Part shown: positions 16,823 through 25,935 of the stretch, piece after piece | How positions within the stretch are numbered: the stretch's first letter is position 1 | Layout: the number at the start of each line of letters is the position of its first letter | Origin: Actinomadura madurae | Lineage (GTDB): Bacteria; Actinomycetota; Actinomycetes; Streptosporangiales; Streptosporangiaceae | Direction of reading: 5' to 3' | Assembly (NCBI RefSeq): GCF_900115095.1 | Contig: NZ_FOVH01000013.1 | Location: 62,001 to 126,000 of the forward strand | DNA length: 64,000 nucleotides | The notes under the pieces: generated by a model | What the model saw: only the letters and a program-made list of their open reading frames with translations | What the model was told of the DNA's origin: nothing | The model's database searches: none | Made by a program: the position numbers and the translations under genes

Positions 16823-17602
16823 CTACGCGCCGCGCCCGGCCTCGCCGGAGCCGGTCTCGGCCCCCTCGGCGGGCTCGCCGGTCGCCTCCGCCATCCGCGC
16901 CAGCGCGATCGCCGCGGCATTGCGCACGTGCAGGTCGGAGGCGGCCATGGCCCGGCCGACGTCCCGCTCCTCGATCGCCTCGACCAGGGTGCGCATCTCG
17001 GCGATGGTCCGGTCCAGCCGCCCCGGAGCGGACAGGGACGTCCAGCGGAGGCGCCGCAGGCGGCCCTGCAGGCTGGTCAGCATCTGGGTCAGCGGAGGGC
17101 TGTCGGCGCCCGCGAACAGGGCCTTGTAGAGCTCGTCCTTCGCGATGAGCCGCGCGAGGTCCGCGCCCTCGCTCTTCCTGGCCGCCTCAAGCTCCTCCAG
17201 CGCCGCGCGCAGCCGGGACATGTGCTCCTCGGTGGCCCGCTCCACGAACCGGCGGACGGCCAGGGACTCCAGGGCGACGCGCATCTCGTAGATGTCGGCG
17301 GCCTCGTCGGTCGTCAGGACGCTGACGATGGCGCCGCGCTGGGGGATGTTGGTGACCAGCCCCTCGGACGCGAGCTGGGCGAGCACCTCGCGCACGGTCG
17401 CGCGGGACACGCTGAGCTGCTCCATCAGCTCCCGCTCGATGAGCCGCTGCCCCGGCCGCAGCCGGAAGTCGAGGATCGCCTCCCGGACGACCTGGAGCAC
17501 CTGGTCGCGCAGCGGTGCCGCCACCCGGCCGATGGGTGCGCGCAGCCCCATGCCGGTCGTGGACGGCGAACCCGCGCCCTCCGGCTTGTTCCGCTCCGCC
17601 AT
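16823..17602 (-). CDS. GntR-family regulator with FCD domain (first paralog)
   Basis: 259 residues starting at MAERNK, preceded by AGGAGGAG seven bases upstream. The winged HTH runs from PLRDQVLQVVREAIL to SVSRATVREVLAQLASEGLV; the C-terminal all-helical FCD domain (EMRVALESLAVRRF, then ELYKALF) usually binds a carboxylate ligand with a metal. It is clearly paralogous to the regulator at 31226 (shared GRVAAPLR, LESLAVRRF-type segments, RLRRLRWTSLS versus RVRLLRATSLS). It is divergent from the thiolase-fold gene across the operator at 17808-17822 and probably represses itself and the island until a pathway metabolite binds. Confidence 0.9.
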   Translation of the reverse strand: MAERNKPEGAGSPSTTGMGLRAPIGRVAAPLRDQVLQVVREAILDFRLRPGQRLIERELMEQLSVSRATVREVLAQLASEGLVTNIPQRGAIVSVLTTDEAADIYEMRVALESLAVRRFVERATEEHMSRLRAALEELEAARKSEGADLARLIAKDELYKALFAGADSPPLTQMLTSLQGRLRRLRWTSLSAPGRLDRTIAEMRTLVEAIEERDVGRAMAASDLHVRNAAAIALARMAEATGEPAEGAETGSGEAGRGA

Positions 17603-17807
17603 GACCGAACTCCTCCTGAGCAAAGGGGCCGCCGTCGCGTGGGCTCCAGTCCCCGCTGTCGGACGGCCAGACCAACTCACTCCTGGACGATAGCCGAATC
17701 GGACCTGTCCGGGTGGCCCGTAGAGGCGCCCGTCTCACCTTTGAACGCGCGGTCTGCGGCGCTCCCGGAACCCCGCCTGTTGCGCTCTCCACGATGGACC
17801 ACATAAT

Positions 17808-17822
17808 GTCTGATTGTCAGAC
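17808..17822. promoter_or_regulatory. Double GntR-type operator between gntR and aldolase genes
   Basis: GTCTGAT (17808-17814, one mismatch) and GTCAGAC (17816-17822), centres eight bases apart and followed by GAT exactly as at 16583. It lies 55-69 bases upstream of the start at 17877 and ~206 bases from the gntR start; suited to control both. Confidence 0.65.
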
Positions 17823-17876
17823 GATTTGTGGTGGGCATGGCCGGTCGGCCTGCCGGGAAAGGTTGGGAGACGGCGG

Positions 17877-19016
17877 GTGGGACAACGCGCACGCAGCGCG
17901 ATCGTGGGGGTCGGTGCCACGGAGCAGGGCGAGATCCCGGGCGAGTCGCCCGAGGAGATCGCCGTGCGCGCGGCCGTGCTCGCGCTCGCCGACGCGGGGC
18001 TCGACATGTCGGCGGTGGACGGGCTGATCACGTGCAAGGCGCCGCTCACGGCGCACGGAACCGACGAGACCATGGGACCGCTGCTCGGCGTCAACCCCGC
18101 CTTCAGCACCACCCTCGACTACGGGATGGGCTCCTTCTCCCTCCACCTGGCGTCGATGGCGATCCGGTCCGGGCTCGCCACCACCGTGCTGCTCACCTTC
18201 GGGACCAACGCGCGCAGCGCGCGGATCGGCTTCTCCCGCCCGATCGGCGGGTCGAGCGACTGGCTCCGCCTCGCCGGCCTGGTGCACGTGGCCGGCCCCG
18301 CCGCGATGGCCGTCCGGCGGCACATGCACCTGTACGGCACCACGGAGGAGCAGCTCGGCTGGGTGTCGGTCGCGCAGCGCGAATGGGCGCGGCTGAACCC
18401 GCTGGCGGTCTTCCGCGAGCCGATGACGATCGACGACTACCTCCGGCACCCATACATCGTGGCGCCGCTCCGGCGTCCCGATCTCACCCTCATCTCCGAC
18501 GGCGGCGCCGCGGTCGTCGTCACGTCCGCGGAGCGGGCCAGGGATTGCCGTGCCGCCCCCGTGCACCTGCTCGCGATGGCCCAGCAGTCGGCCATCCGGA
18601 ACGAGCAGAACGAGGACAAGCTGATGCGCCCCTGGCTCGGCGACATCGCCGGCCGGCTGTACGCCGAGGCCGGCGTCACCGCGGGCGACATCGACGCGGC
18701 GTATCTCCAGGACGGCACCTCGGTGTGGGTGCTGCAGATGCTGGAGTGGTACGGCTTCTGCGGCATCGGCGAGGCCGGCCCGTTCCTCGCCGAGGGACGC
18801 ACCAGGCCCGGCGGGTCCCTGCCCGTCAACACGCACGGCGGGCAGCTCTCGGAGAGCTACACCCACAACTGGATGCATCTGTACGAGGCCGTCCGCCAGC
18901 TTCGGGGGGAGTGCGGGGACCGCCAGCTGGACGGCCCCGAGCTGGCCCTGCACGCGCAGACCCACGATTTCTGGAAGGGCGCGGCCACCCTTCTGTCCAC
19001 CAGGGAGACCGCATGA
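17877..19016 (+). CDS. Thiolase-fold protein lacking the nucleophilic cysteine; probable Ltp2-like acyl-CoA retro-aldolase
   Basis: 379 residues from GTG 17877 (GGGAGA eight bases upstream). The fold is SCP2-thiolase-like (AIVGVGATEQG, SDGGAAVVVTS, NTHGGQLSESYTHNW). The nucleophilic Cys expected before LHLASMAIRSG is replaced (YGMGS), and the GHPxGxTG histidine motif reads LSESYTHNW. In the same family the steroid enzyme Ltp2, paired with a DUF35 protein, does retro-aldol cleavage of beta-hydroxyacyl-CoA using tyrosines instead of Cys. Here the DUF35 gene overlaps the stop codon by four bases, so the same complex is likely. Aldolase activity is inferred; the substrate is unknown. Confidence 0.8.
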   Translation: MGQRARSAIVGVGATEQGEIPGESPEEIAVRAAVLALADAGLDMSAVDGLITCKAPLTAHGTDETMGPLLGVNPAFSTTLDYGMGSFSLHLASMAIRSGLATTVLLTFGTNARSARIGFSRPIGGSSDWLRLAGLVHVAGPAAMAVRRHMHLYGTTEEQLGWVSVAQREWARLNPLAVFREPMTIDDYLRHPYIVAPLRRPDLTLISDGGAAVVVTSAERARDCRAAPVHLLAMAQQSAIRNEQNEDKLMRPWLGDIAGRLYAEAGVTAGDIDAAYLQDGTSVWVLQMLEWYGFCGIGEAGPFLAEGRTRPGGSLPVNTHGGQLSESYTHNWMHLYEAVRQLRGECGDRQLDGPELALHAQTHDFWKGAATLLSTRETA

Positions 19017-19459
19017 GCGAGGCCACCGAACCGCTGCCCGGCAGCGCCAAACCCCTCCCGGACGTCGACGATCCGCTCACGGCGCCGTTCTGGGCCGCCG
19101 CCCGCGAGTCGCGGCTCGTCCTGCCCCGCTGCACGCACTGCTCCTACCTCCAGTGGCCGCCCGAGCCCGTCTGCCCCGAATGCCGGCATACCGGACGCGC
19201 GTGGCACGAGTTCCCCGCCCGGGGGAGGCTGTGGAGCTTCGCCGTCTACCACCGGGCGCTCGATCCCGCCTTCGCCGCTGACGTCCCCTATGCGGTCGGC
19301 CTCATCGAGCTCGACGCCGGCCGGAAGATGTACGGGACGATGGTGGGCGACCCGGACGCGCTGCGCGTCGGCCGGCGGGTCCGCGCCGTGTTCGACCCGG
19401 TGAACGAGGACGTGACGTTCGTCCGCTGGGAGGTCGACGACCCGGAGCCGGCGACCTGA
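19013..19459 (+). CDS. DUF35 zinc-ribbon/OB-fold protein, partner of the thiolase-fold protein
   Basis: 148 residues; ATG overlaps the upstream stop (ATGA), giving translational coupling. Residues ~40-60 hold the rubredoxin-like zinc ribbon CTHC...CPEC, followed by an OB fold (GRLWSFAVYHRALDP, VPYAVGLIELD). Such proteins bind the acyl-CoA and are required by thiolase-like partners (ChsH2 C-terminal domain with Ltp2). The pair gene order matches known aldolase complexes. Converges with the amidase across the hairpin at 19468-19499. Confidence 0.88.
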   Translation: MSEATEPLPGSAKPLPDVDDPLTAPFWAAARESRLVLPRCTHCSYLQWPPEPVCPECRHTGRAWHEFPARGRLWSFAVYHRALDPAFAADVPYAVGLIELDAGRKMYGTMVGDPDALRVGRRVRAVFDPVNEDVTFVRWEVDDPEPAT

Positions 19460-19467
19460 AATGAGCC

Positions 19468-19499
19468 ACGACCGCCGGACGGGACCGTTCGGCGGTCGT
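19468..19499. terminator. Bidirectional terminator between DUF35 and amidase genes
   Basis: Perfect ten-base stem ACGACCGCCG (19468-19477) / CGGCGGTCGT (19490-19499) with a 12-base loop, between converging stops at 19459 and 19516. Confidence 0.7.
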
Positions 19500-19515
19500 T
19501 CCACGTCCCGCACGG

Positions 19516-20751
19516 TCACCTCTCCCCGGCGAGCCAGTACGCGCATCCCAGCAGCAAGTCGTCCCGCTCCGGCCCGGCGACCAGCTGCGCGCCGATCGGC
19601 AGGCCCGTCGCGCCGGTCGCCCCGGGAACGTTCAGCGCGGGGAAGCCGACGGCCGTCCACGGCGAGCAGAACACCGGGTCGCCCGTCGAGGCGAGGCCGC
19701 GGGGTGCCTCCCCGACGGCGGACGGGAGCAGCAGGGCGTCGACCGTCTCCAGCGCCGCGGCCAGCCGCGCCCCGAGGTCCCGCAGCACCGCGTGCGCCGC
19801 GTCGCGGTCCGCCGGGGTGACGCGCGCGCCCTCGGCCACGAAGCCCCGCAGCGGTGCGGAGAGCCGGTCCCCGTGGCGCTCCAGCTCCGGCCGCAGGCTC
19901 TCCGCGATCTCGCTGGACGCGGCCGTGTGGTGCGCCTCGCCCGTCCGGCGGAGCAGGTCCGCGAGGTCCAGCTCGACGACGGTCGCGCCGCGCCGCGCCG
20001 CCGCCTTCCGCAGCGTCGCCAGGCTCGCCGGCACCTCCGGCTCCAGCCCGAGCCAGGCCGACACGTCCAGGAACCCGAGGCGCGGCGGCGCGGAGAGGGG
20101 CCGGACGGGCGCCGCGCCGGCGACCGCGCGGTGCACGGTCTCGATGAGCGCCGGCGAGCGGGCGAACCAGCCGATCTGGTCGAAGCTCGGCGCCATCGGT
20201 CTGACCCCGGTGACCGGGACCCGCCCGCGGGACGGTTTGAACGCCCACACCCCGCAGAAACTCGCGGGCCTGATCAGCGAGCCGTAGGTCTGGGTGCCGA
20301 CGGCCACGTCCGCCATGCCGCACGCGACGGCCGCGGCCGAGCCGCTGGAGGAGCCCCCGGGCGTGCGCGTCTCCCGCCACGGGTTCGTCGTGGGACCGGG
20401 GGTCATGAGCGCGAACTCGGTCGTCACCGTCTTCCCGAGGACGAAGCCCCCGGCGTCCTTGAGCAGCCGGACGACGGCGGCGTCGGCGCGAGGGCGGTGG
20501 TCCGCGTAGACCGCCGACCCGTACGAGGTCGGCATGCCGGCGGTGTCCACCAGGTCCTTCACGCCGGCCACCAGGCCGGTCAGCGGGCCGGGGGCCTCCC
20601 GGTCGGCCTGCCCGGCCCGCTCCAGGCAGGCGCGCTCGTCGAGGTGCGTCCACGCCCGGACCCTCGGTTCCAGGCGGCGGACGACCGCCAGCGACCGGGT
20701 CACCGGCCGCGTCACCCGCCCTCCGGGATCGGAGGTGTCCCGGTCATCCAT
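19516..20751 (-). CDS. Amidase-signature hydrolase
   Basis: 411 residues. It shows the amidase signature TPGGSSSGSAAAVA, the catalytic lysine in VAGVKDLVDT and the nucleophile serine region YGSLIRPASFCG, completing the Ser-cisSer-Lys triad. Family members hydrolyse carboxamides, carbamates or related C-N bonds in the cytoplasm. It starts 45 bases after livF and is the last gene of the livKHMGF-type operon. The placement suggests that it acts on the imported compound, releasing ammonia or an amine; the exact amide is unknown. Confidence 0.88.
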   Translation of the reverse strand: MDDRDTSDPGGRVTRPVTRSLAVVRRLEPRVRAWTHLDERACLERAGQADREAPGPLTGLVAGVKDLVDTAGMPTSYGSAVYADHRPRADAAVVRLLKDAGGFVLGKTVTTEFALMTPGPTTNPWRETRTPGGSSSGSAAAVACGMADVAVGTQTYGSLIRPASFCGVWAFKPSRGRVPVTGVRPMAPSFDQIGWFARSPALIETVHRAVAGAAPVRPLSAPPRLGFLDVSAWLGLEPEVPASLATLRKAAARRGATVVELDLADLLRRTGEAHHTAASSEIAESLRPELERHGDRLSAPLRGFVAEGARVTPADRDAAHAVLRDLGARLAAALETVDALLLPSAVGEAPRGLASTGDPVFCSPWTAVGFPALNVPGATGATGLPIGAQLVAGPERDDLLLGCAYWLAGER

Positions 20752-20796
20752 CGGCGCCGCCCTGTCAGTTGATGTACGCGTCCGTCGAGGTACGCG

Positions 20797-21486
20797 TCAG
20801 TCGAAGTACGCCGAGGCGGACTCGGCCGCCTCGTCCCACGGCTCGACGCGCCCGTCCTTGAGCAGGAACATCCGGTCGCAGTGCTCGTGCAGCATCCGGC
20901 TGTTCTGGTCGACGATCAGCATGCCGACCCCTTCCGTCCGCCCGAACGCGACCACCGTCTCGATCGCGGTGCGCAGCGCCCGCGGCGACAGCCCGAGGCT
21001 CATCTCGTCGACCAGCAGGATCCGCGGCCGGCTGATCAGGCCGCGGACGAGCGCCAGCATCTGCTGCTCGCCGCCGCTCAGCCGTCCGGCCTTCTGGCCC
21101 CGCAGCCGGGCGACGGCGGGGAACGCCTCCTCCAGCCTGCGCCGGAGGCCGTCGTCCCGGCCGCGCCCGGCGAGCATGCCGAGCCGGATGTTCTCGTCCA
21201 CGGTCAGGTCGGCGAAGATGCCCCGGCCCTCGGGGACGTGGGCGACGCCGCTGCGGGCGACCGCCTCCGGCCTGCCGGGCAGCGGCGCGCCGTCGAGCCG
21301 GACGGACCCGCCGCTGCGGCCGGTCAGCCCGGAGACGGCGCGCAGCGTGGTCGTCTTGCCCGCGCCGTTGCGGCCGGCCAGGCCGACGATGTCGCCGACC
21401 GGCACCGACAGCGTCAGCCCCTCGATGATGCGCGCGCCCGAGATCCTGACGTACAGGTCCTCGATGCGCAGTCCCGACGATGTCAC
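20797..21486 (-). CDS. livF: Branched-chain amino-acid-type ABC transporter ATPase LivF
   Basis: 229 residues; GTG start overlaps the stop of the LivM-LivG gene (GTGA). Walker A GRNGAGKTT (~36), GRGIFADLTVDENI, signature LSGGEQQ and Walker B ILLVDEMSLGL are intact. Length is standard for LivF. It energises uptake together with the fused LivG. Confidence 0.92.
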   Translation of the reverse strand: MTSSGLRIEDLYVRISGARIIEGLTLSVPVGDIVGLAGRNGAGKTTTLRAVSGLTGRSGGSVRLDGAPLPGRPEAVARSGVAHVPEGRGIFADLTVDENIRLGMLAGRGRDDGLRRRLEEAFPAVARLRGQKAGRLSGGEQQMLALVRGLISRPRILLVDEMSLGLSPRALRTAIETVVAFGRTEGVGMLIVDQNSRMLHEHCDRMFLLKDGRVEPWDEAAESASAYFD

Positions 21487-23342
21487 GCCTTGTCTCCCGT
21501 CCCCATGAAGACCTCCCTGACCTGCGGATCCTGGAGCACCTGGTCGGGCGTCTCGCAGAGCAGCACCTTCCCGAAGTCCAGGACGGTGCACCGGTCGGCC
21601 ACCTGCCGGACGAACCCGACATGGTGCGCGATCACGAGGATGGACACGCCCGCGTCGCGGACCGCCTCGATCGCCTTGGCGACCGAGGCCATCTCCTCCG
21701 TCCCGAGGCCGGCCGTCGGCTCGTCGAGCAGCAGCAGCGTCGGCTCGGCGCCCATCGCGCGGGCGATGTCGACGTGCTTCTGCTCGCCCATCGTGATGTC
21801 GCCGGCGAGGGCCGGCCACCGCTCTCGCGGGAACTCCAGCGTCTCCAGCGCGGCCACGGCCCGCGCGTGCGCCCGCCGCCGGCGGCGGCGCTGCCTCACG
21901 GTGCCGGCCAGCTCCGTCCAGATGGTGCCGTCGTGGCTCTCGAACGAGCCGATCGTGACGTTGCGCAGCACGTCGAGGTCACCGACCAGCGAGGGGTGCT
22001 GGAAGGTGCGGGAGATGCCCAGCTTGCGCCGGGACGAGACCGACAGGCCGCCGAGGTCGCGGCCGTTGAGGGCCACCGTCCCGGACGACAGCGCCTGGAT
22101 CCCGCTGATGGCGTTGAGCAGCGTGGTCTTGCCCGCCCCGTTGGGCCCGATGATGGCGTGCACCTCACCGCGGCGCACGTCGAGCGAGACGCCGTCCAGG
22201 GCCTTGACGCCGCCGAATCGCACGGTGAGGTCCTCGATCCGCAGCAGCACGTCGTCGCTCCCGCCGCGGACGGTGCCCGCGGCGCGCGGACCGGTGGACA
22301 CCGGCAGCTTCGGTTCGATCACCGGGGCCGCCGGCCCGGACCCGCCCGAACCGCCCCGGCCGGGACGGCTCAGCACGCCGCCGGACCGGGACCGGAGGAG
22401 GCGCGCCAGCCGCTCGCCGAGGTCGTAGAACCCGCCGTGGAAGAAGACCACGATCGCCAGCAGGATCACCGCGAAGAAGAGCTCCGACACTCCCTCGTAC
22501 CTTGTGGACAGCGCGTACGTGGAGACGAAGAAGAACACCGAGCCCAGGATGGGGCCGCCGATGCTGCCGAGCCCGCCGACGACGACGATGGCGAACAGCA
22601 TGATCGACTGGGTCACGCCGAAGGTCTCGGGGGACAGGTAGCCCAGGTTGATCGAGAGCATGCAGCCGCCGAGCCCCGCGACCGAGCCGGCGAGGACGTG
22701 CGCCCGCACCTTCTCCCGGACGACGCGGATCCCCATCACCGCGGCGACGACCTCGTTCTGCTTGATCACCCGAGCCGCGACGCCGGCCCGGGTCCGGGTG
22801 TAGCGGAGGCAGACCAGCGCGGCCAGGACCAGCGCGGTGAGCGCGCCGAAGTACAGGCCCGTCCCGGAGCTCAGATCGAGGCCGCCGATCGACACCGGCG
22901 GCGCCACGATCCCGTTCGAACCGCCCGTCCAGTCCGCCAGCCGCTTCCCGCTCAGCAGGTCGAGCGTCACGGCGCCCAGGAAGAAGGTGCCGACGGCGGA
23001 GCCGAAGAACTTCAGCCGCACCAGGGCCGAGGCCACCAGCGCGGCCAGCAGGCCCGCCGCGGCGACGGCGATCACCAGCGCGGCCGCCCACGGCAGGCCG
23101 CCGTGCTCACGGAGCGAGCTCATCACGTACGCGCCGACGGCGAAGTAGACGAACTGCCCGAAGGAGAACTGCCCGGAGTAGCCGGTCAGCACGTCCAGCC
23201 CGACCGCCCCGGTCGCGTAGATCATGGCCACCACGAGGACGGAGCGGGTGCTCACCTCCGTGACGGCGAGGGGCGTGAGGGCCAGCAGGACCAGGATGGC
23301 CAGGAGGGGCCATCCGACGTTCTCGCGTGCGCGTGCCAGCAT
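21483..23342 (-). CDS. Fused LivM permease - LivG ATPase
   Basis: 619 residues; ATG overlaps the livH stop by one base (TGATG). Residues 1-~320 are a LivM permease with about 9 membrane helices (LTGYSGQFSFGQ, VVGGLGSIGGPILGS). After a Gly/Pro/Ser linker, residues ~345-619 are a LivG ATPase: Walker A GPNGAGKTT (~400), signature TMGEQKHVDIARA (the usual LSYGxQ is TMGEQ) and Walker B LLLLDEPTAGL. LivM and LivG are normally separate, though fusions occur in actinobacteria. One polypeptide thus supplies a membrane subunit and its ATPase. Confidence 0.9.
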   Translation of the reverse strand: MLARARENVGWPLLAILVLLALTPLAVTEVSTRSVLVVAMIYATGAVGLDVLTGYSGQFSFGQFVYFAVGAYVMSSLREHGGLPWAAALVIAVAAAGLLAALVASALVRLKFFGSAVGTFFLGAVTLDLLSGKRLADWTGGSNGIVAPPVSIGGLDLSSGTGLYFGALTALVLAALVCLRYTRTRAGVAARVIKQNEVVAAVMGIRVVREKVRAHVLAGSVAGLGGCMLSINLGYLSPETFGVTQSIMLFAIVVVGGLGSIGGPILGSVFFFVSTYALSTRYEGVSELFFAVILLAIVVFFHGGFYDLGERLARLLRSRSGGVLSRPGRGGSGGSGPAAPVIEPKLPVSTGPRAAGTVRGGSDDVLLRIEDLTVRFGGVKALDGVSLDVRRGEVHAIIGPNGAGKTTLLNAISGIQALSSGTVALNGRDLGGLSVSSRRKLGISRTFQHPSLVGDLDVLRNVTIGSFESHDGTIWTELAGTVRQRRRRRRAHARAVAALETLEFPRERWPALAGDITMGEQKHVDIARAMGAEPTLLLLDEPTAGLGTEEMASVAKAIEAVRDAGVSILVIAHHVGFVRQVADRCTVLDFGKVLLCETPDQVLQDPQVREVFMGTGDKA

Positions 23343-24214
23343 CAGAGCCTCGCAACCTGGGGGGTGCCGAACAGGCCGTTCGGCCGGACGGCCAGGGTGA
23401 GCAGCATGATCGCCAGCGCGCTGGCGAGTGTCAGGTCGCCGCCGGCGTAGGTGGAGACCAGGCTGGTCACCACGCCGATGATGATCCCGCCGACGAAGGT
23501 GCCGAGCAGGCTGGTGAAGCCGCCGACGACCGCCGCCGCGAAGGCGTACAGCAGGATCGGGTCCATCATCTGGGAGAACAGGAGCTGCTTGGGCGCCATG
23601 AGCAGGCCGATGAGCAGGGTCAGCGGCCCGGCGATCATGTAGGCGACGGCGGACAGCCGCCCGGCCCGGACGCCGAGCAGCCGCGCGATCGGCGCCTGCT
23701 GCGCGACGGCGAGGAACTGCAGCCCGAGGTTCGTGAAGCGGAACATCGCCACGAACAGCGTGCCGATGACCACGACCAGGCCGACGCTGATCAGGTCGGA
23801 CCAGGCGACGACCACCCCGCCGAGCGAGGTCCCGCCCTTGGGGAGCAGCGTCGGGAAGGTGTACGGCTGGTGCTTGCCGAAGAACACGTTCGCCATCGCC
23901 GCGAGCAGCAGGTAGAGCGCCACCGTCCGGACCAGGATGTTGGCGTTGCCCGCGCTGCTGAACGGCCGCAGCACGACCAGGTAGAGCAGGGCGCCGAACA
24001 GCACGCTCAGCGCGATCCCGAGCCCTGCCGCCACGTAGACGTTCCCTTGGGCGGTATAGATCCGATACACAATGAACGTCTCGAACATTCCGATGTTTCC
24101 GGCGGCGAAATTCGCGACACCCGTCGTCTTGTAAAGGAAGACGAGGACGAACGACAGCAGTCCGATGACCAGGCCGAACGCGATTCCGCTGATGACCACC
24201 GACAGTGCGAGCAC
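23342..24214 (-). CDS. livH: Branched-chain amino-acid-type ABC permease LivH
   Basis: 290 residues, GTG start, about 8 membrane helices. The LivH pattern is seen in AIDRG-like segment LGLQFLAVAQQAPIARLLG and in VVGGFTSLLGTFVGGIIIG near the C terminus. Partner of the LivM half encoded next. It lies 98 bases downstream of the binding-protein gene and within the same operon. Confidence 0.9.
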   Translation of the reverse strand: MLALSVVISGIAFGLVIGLLSFVLVFLYKTTGVANFAAGNIGMFETFIVYRIYTAQGNVYVAAGLGIALSVLFGALLYLVVLRPFSSAGNANILVRTVALYLLLAAMANVFFGKHQPYTFPTLLPKGGTSLGGVVVAWSDLISVGLVVVIGTLFVAMFRFTNLGLQFLAVAQQAPIARLLGVRAGRLSAVAYMIAGPLTLLIGLLMAPKQLLFSQMMDPILLYAFAAAVVGGFTSLLGTFVGGIIIGVVTSLVSTYAGGDLTLASALAIMLLTLAVRPNGLFGTPQVARL

Positions 24215-24312
24215 GACGACTCACCGATTCCTTGGGACTGGGGACACCCGACGGCACGCGCGGGAGGCGCGTGCGGAGAATGGCGGCCGCGGCCGCCGCG
24301 GTCCGCGCGCGG

Positions 24313-25536
24313 TCATCCGCCGAGCTGGCCGATCCGCTCGAACTCGCCGTTCTTGACGCCGAGGACGTAGAGCGAGCTGACGCCGACGTGGTCGGTCTTG
24401 GAGAAGGTCAGCTCGGGATAGATCTCGGACGCCTTGACGCTCTTCCAGGACTCCAGCTGCGAGACGATGGCGGTGCCCGTCACGTTCGGCCCGACGCGCT
24501 TGAGCGCCTCGACGACGACCTGCGCCGTCCCGCAGCCGCGGAGCGTGACGCCCTCCACCTTGAGCCCCGCCGCCTGGAGGACCTTGGTGCACTCGGTGTT
24601 CTTCGCCGAGGCCGGGTCGAGGGTGTCGGAGGTGACGACCAGCTTCGGCATGACCGCCGGGTCCACGGTGGACAGGAAGGTGTCCTGCGAGACCGCGGAG
24701 CTGCCGAGCAGCTTGCGGTTCGGCGCGAGCTTCTGCGCCGTCATCGCCTTGGTGAAGCGCGCCGCGTCCTGCGGGATCTGGTTGAGCACGATGTAGTCGG
24801 GGCGCAGCCCCTTCATCTTGAGCACGTAGGGGGAGAAGTCGGCGGTCCCCGGCGGGGCGGTGTACGTCCCCGCGACGGTGCCGCCCGCCTTCTTCACCGC
24901 GTCCGACACCTGCGCCGCCGTGTGCTCGGAGTCGGGCGTGGTCGTGCTCATGATCGCCACGGTGCCGGTGCCGTCGTTCTGGAAGACCCACGGGACCGCG
25001 GAGACCAGCTGCTCGCCGTAGGTCGGCATCAGGTTGAAGTACATGGGGTTCAGCGGGTCCAGCAGCTTCGTGGACGCGCCGAACACGAACAGGAAGGGGA
25101 TCTTGGCGGCGCCGAGCAGCGGGACCTGGGCGGGAGGCTGGAGGCTCCCGCACTGGCCGGTGACGGCGTCGACCTTCTTGGCGATGAACGCCTTGGTGTT
25201 CGTGACCGCCCGCGCGGCGTCGTAGCCGTCGTCCCGGTTGTCGATCTTGATCTTCCGGCCGTTGACGCCGCCGCCGTCGTTCACGTGCTTGAACCAGGCG
25301 AGCATGGCCTTGTTCATCGGGGCGCAGCTCGACCCGACGGCGCCGCTCAGCGGAACGGAGATGCCGAGGTCGATCGGGCCGTCCGACCCGGACGCCCCGG
25401 CCTCGCCACCGGAGCCGCAGGCGCTCGCCAGGAGCGCGAGTGCCAGGCCGGTCGCACCGGCACCGAGCAGGGCGCGGGACCTCGGGCGGTTCGGGGAACG
25501 GCGGCGGGACGTGCGGGCCCGGGGTTCGTACGACAT
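24313..25536 (-). CDS. livK: ABC transporter substrate-binding lipoprotein (LivK/Peripla_BP_6 type)
   Basis: 407 residues with ribosome site GGAGACGACC before ATG. The signal sequence has a basic head, a hydrophobic stretch and a lipobox LASACGS (Cys ~40), so the mature protein is membrane-anchored. The fold is the leucine/amide-binding type I periplasmic protein. In actinobacteria such proteins often bind aromatic or amide compounds rather than amino acids. It is the first gene of the importer-amidase operon; a GTC-W-GAC operator pair lies about 200 bases upstream. Confidence 0.9.
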   Translation of the reverse strand: MSYEPRARTSRRRSPNRPRSRALLGAGATGLALALLASACGSGGEAGASGSDGPIDLGISVPLSGAVGSSCAPMNKAMLAWFKHVNDGGGVNGRKIKIDNRDDGYDAARAVTNTKAFIAKKVDAVTGQCGSLQPPAQVPLLGAAKIPFLFVFGASTKLLDPLNPMYFNLMPTYGEQLVSAVPWVFQNDGTGTVAIMSTTTPDSEHTAAQVSDAVKKAGGTVAGTYTAPPGTADFSPYVLKMKGLRPDYIVLNQIPQDAARFTKAMTAQKLAPNRKLLGSSAVSQDTFLSTVDPAVMPKLVVTSDTLDPASAKNTECTKVLQAAGLKVEGVTLRGCGTAQVVVEALKRVGPNVTGTAIVSQLESWKSVKASEIYPELTFSKTDHVGVSSLYVLGVKNGEFERIGQLGG

Positions 25537-25732
25537 GGTCGTCTCCTGTTAGCGCGTTTGACGGGGGAGTTCGTGGAGTTGCCGATCTGGTACGACCTGT
25601 TGCGTCGCCCCACCGGAGGTGTCCTGCCCGGCATGAGCGGGAAGGGCGCCGGCGTCCATCGGCCGGTGGACCGGGTTCCGGCCCTGCCCGACCGCGCGAC
25701 GACCGCGTCGCCCCCGAGCGTTTCGTTGGACT

Positions 25733-25747
25733 GTCGGCTTGTCTGAC
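25733..25747. promoter_or_regulatory. GntR-type operator pair near livK
   Basis: GTCTGAC at 25741-25747 within TTGTCTGACAA (an 11-base palindrome except its centre) plus a degenerate GTCGGCT at 25733-25739; centres again eight bases apart. Confidence 0.55.
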
Positions 25748-25935
25748 AATTTACGGTGCAGTGTAGCCCGCGCTCAACGCGGCGGCAATAGTCGGTTCAC
25801 GAGATCGGCCATCGGCCCCGTCACGACCCTGGCCAGGGTATTGCCGCGCGACCGCGGGTGATCTCCGGGCCATCGCCGAGCCCCTCTCCCGGCCGGGATC
25901 CGGCGGTGAGGGTGGAGGCACTCTTGCCATCTAAT

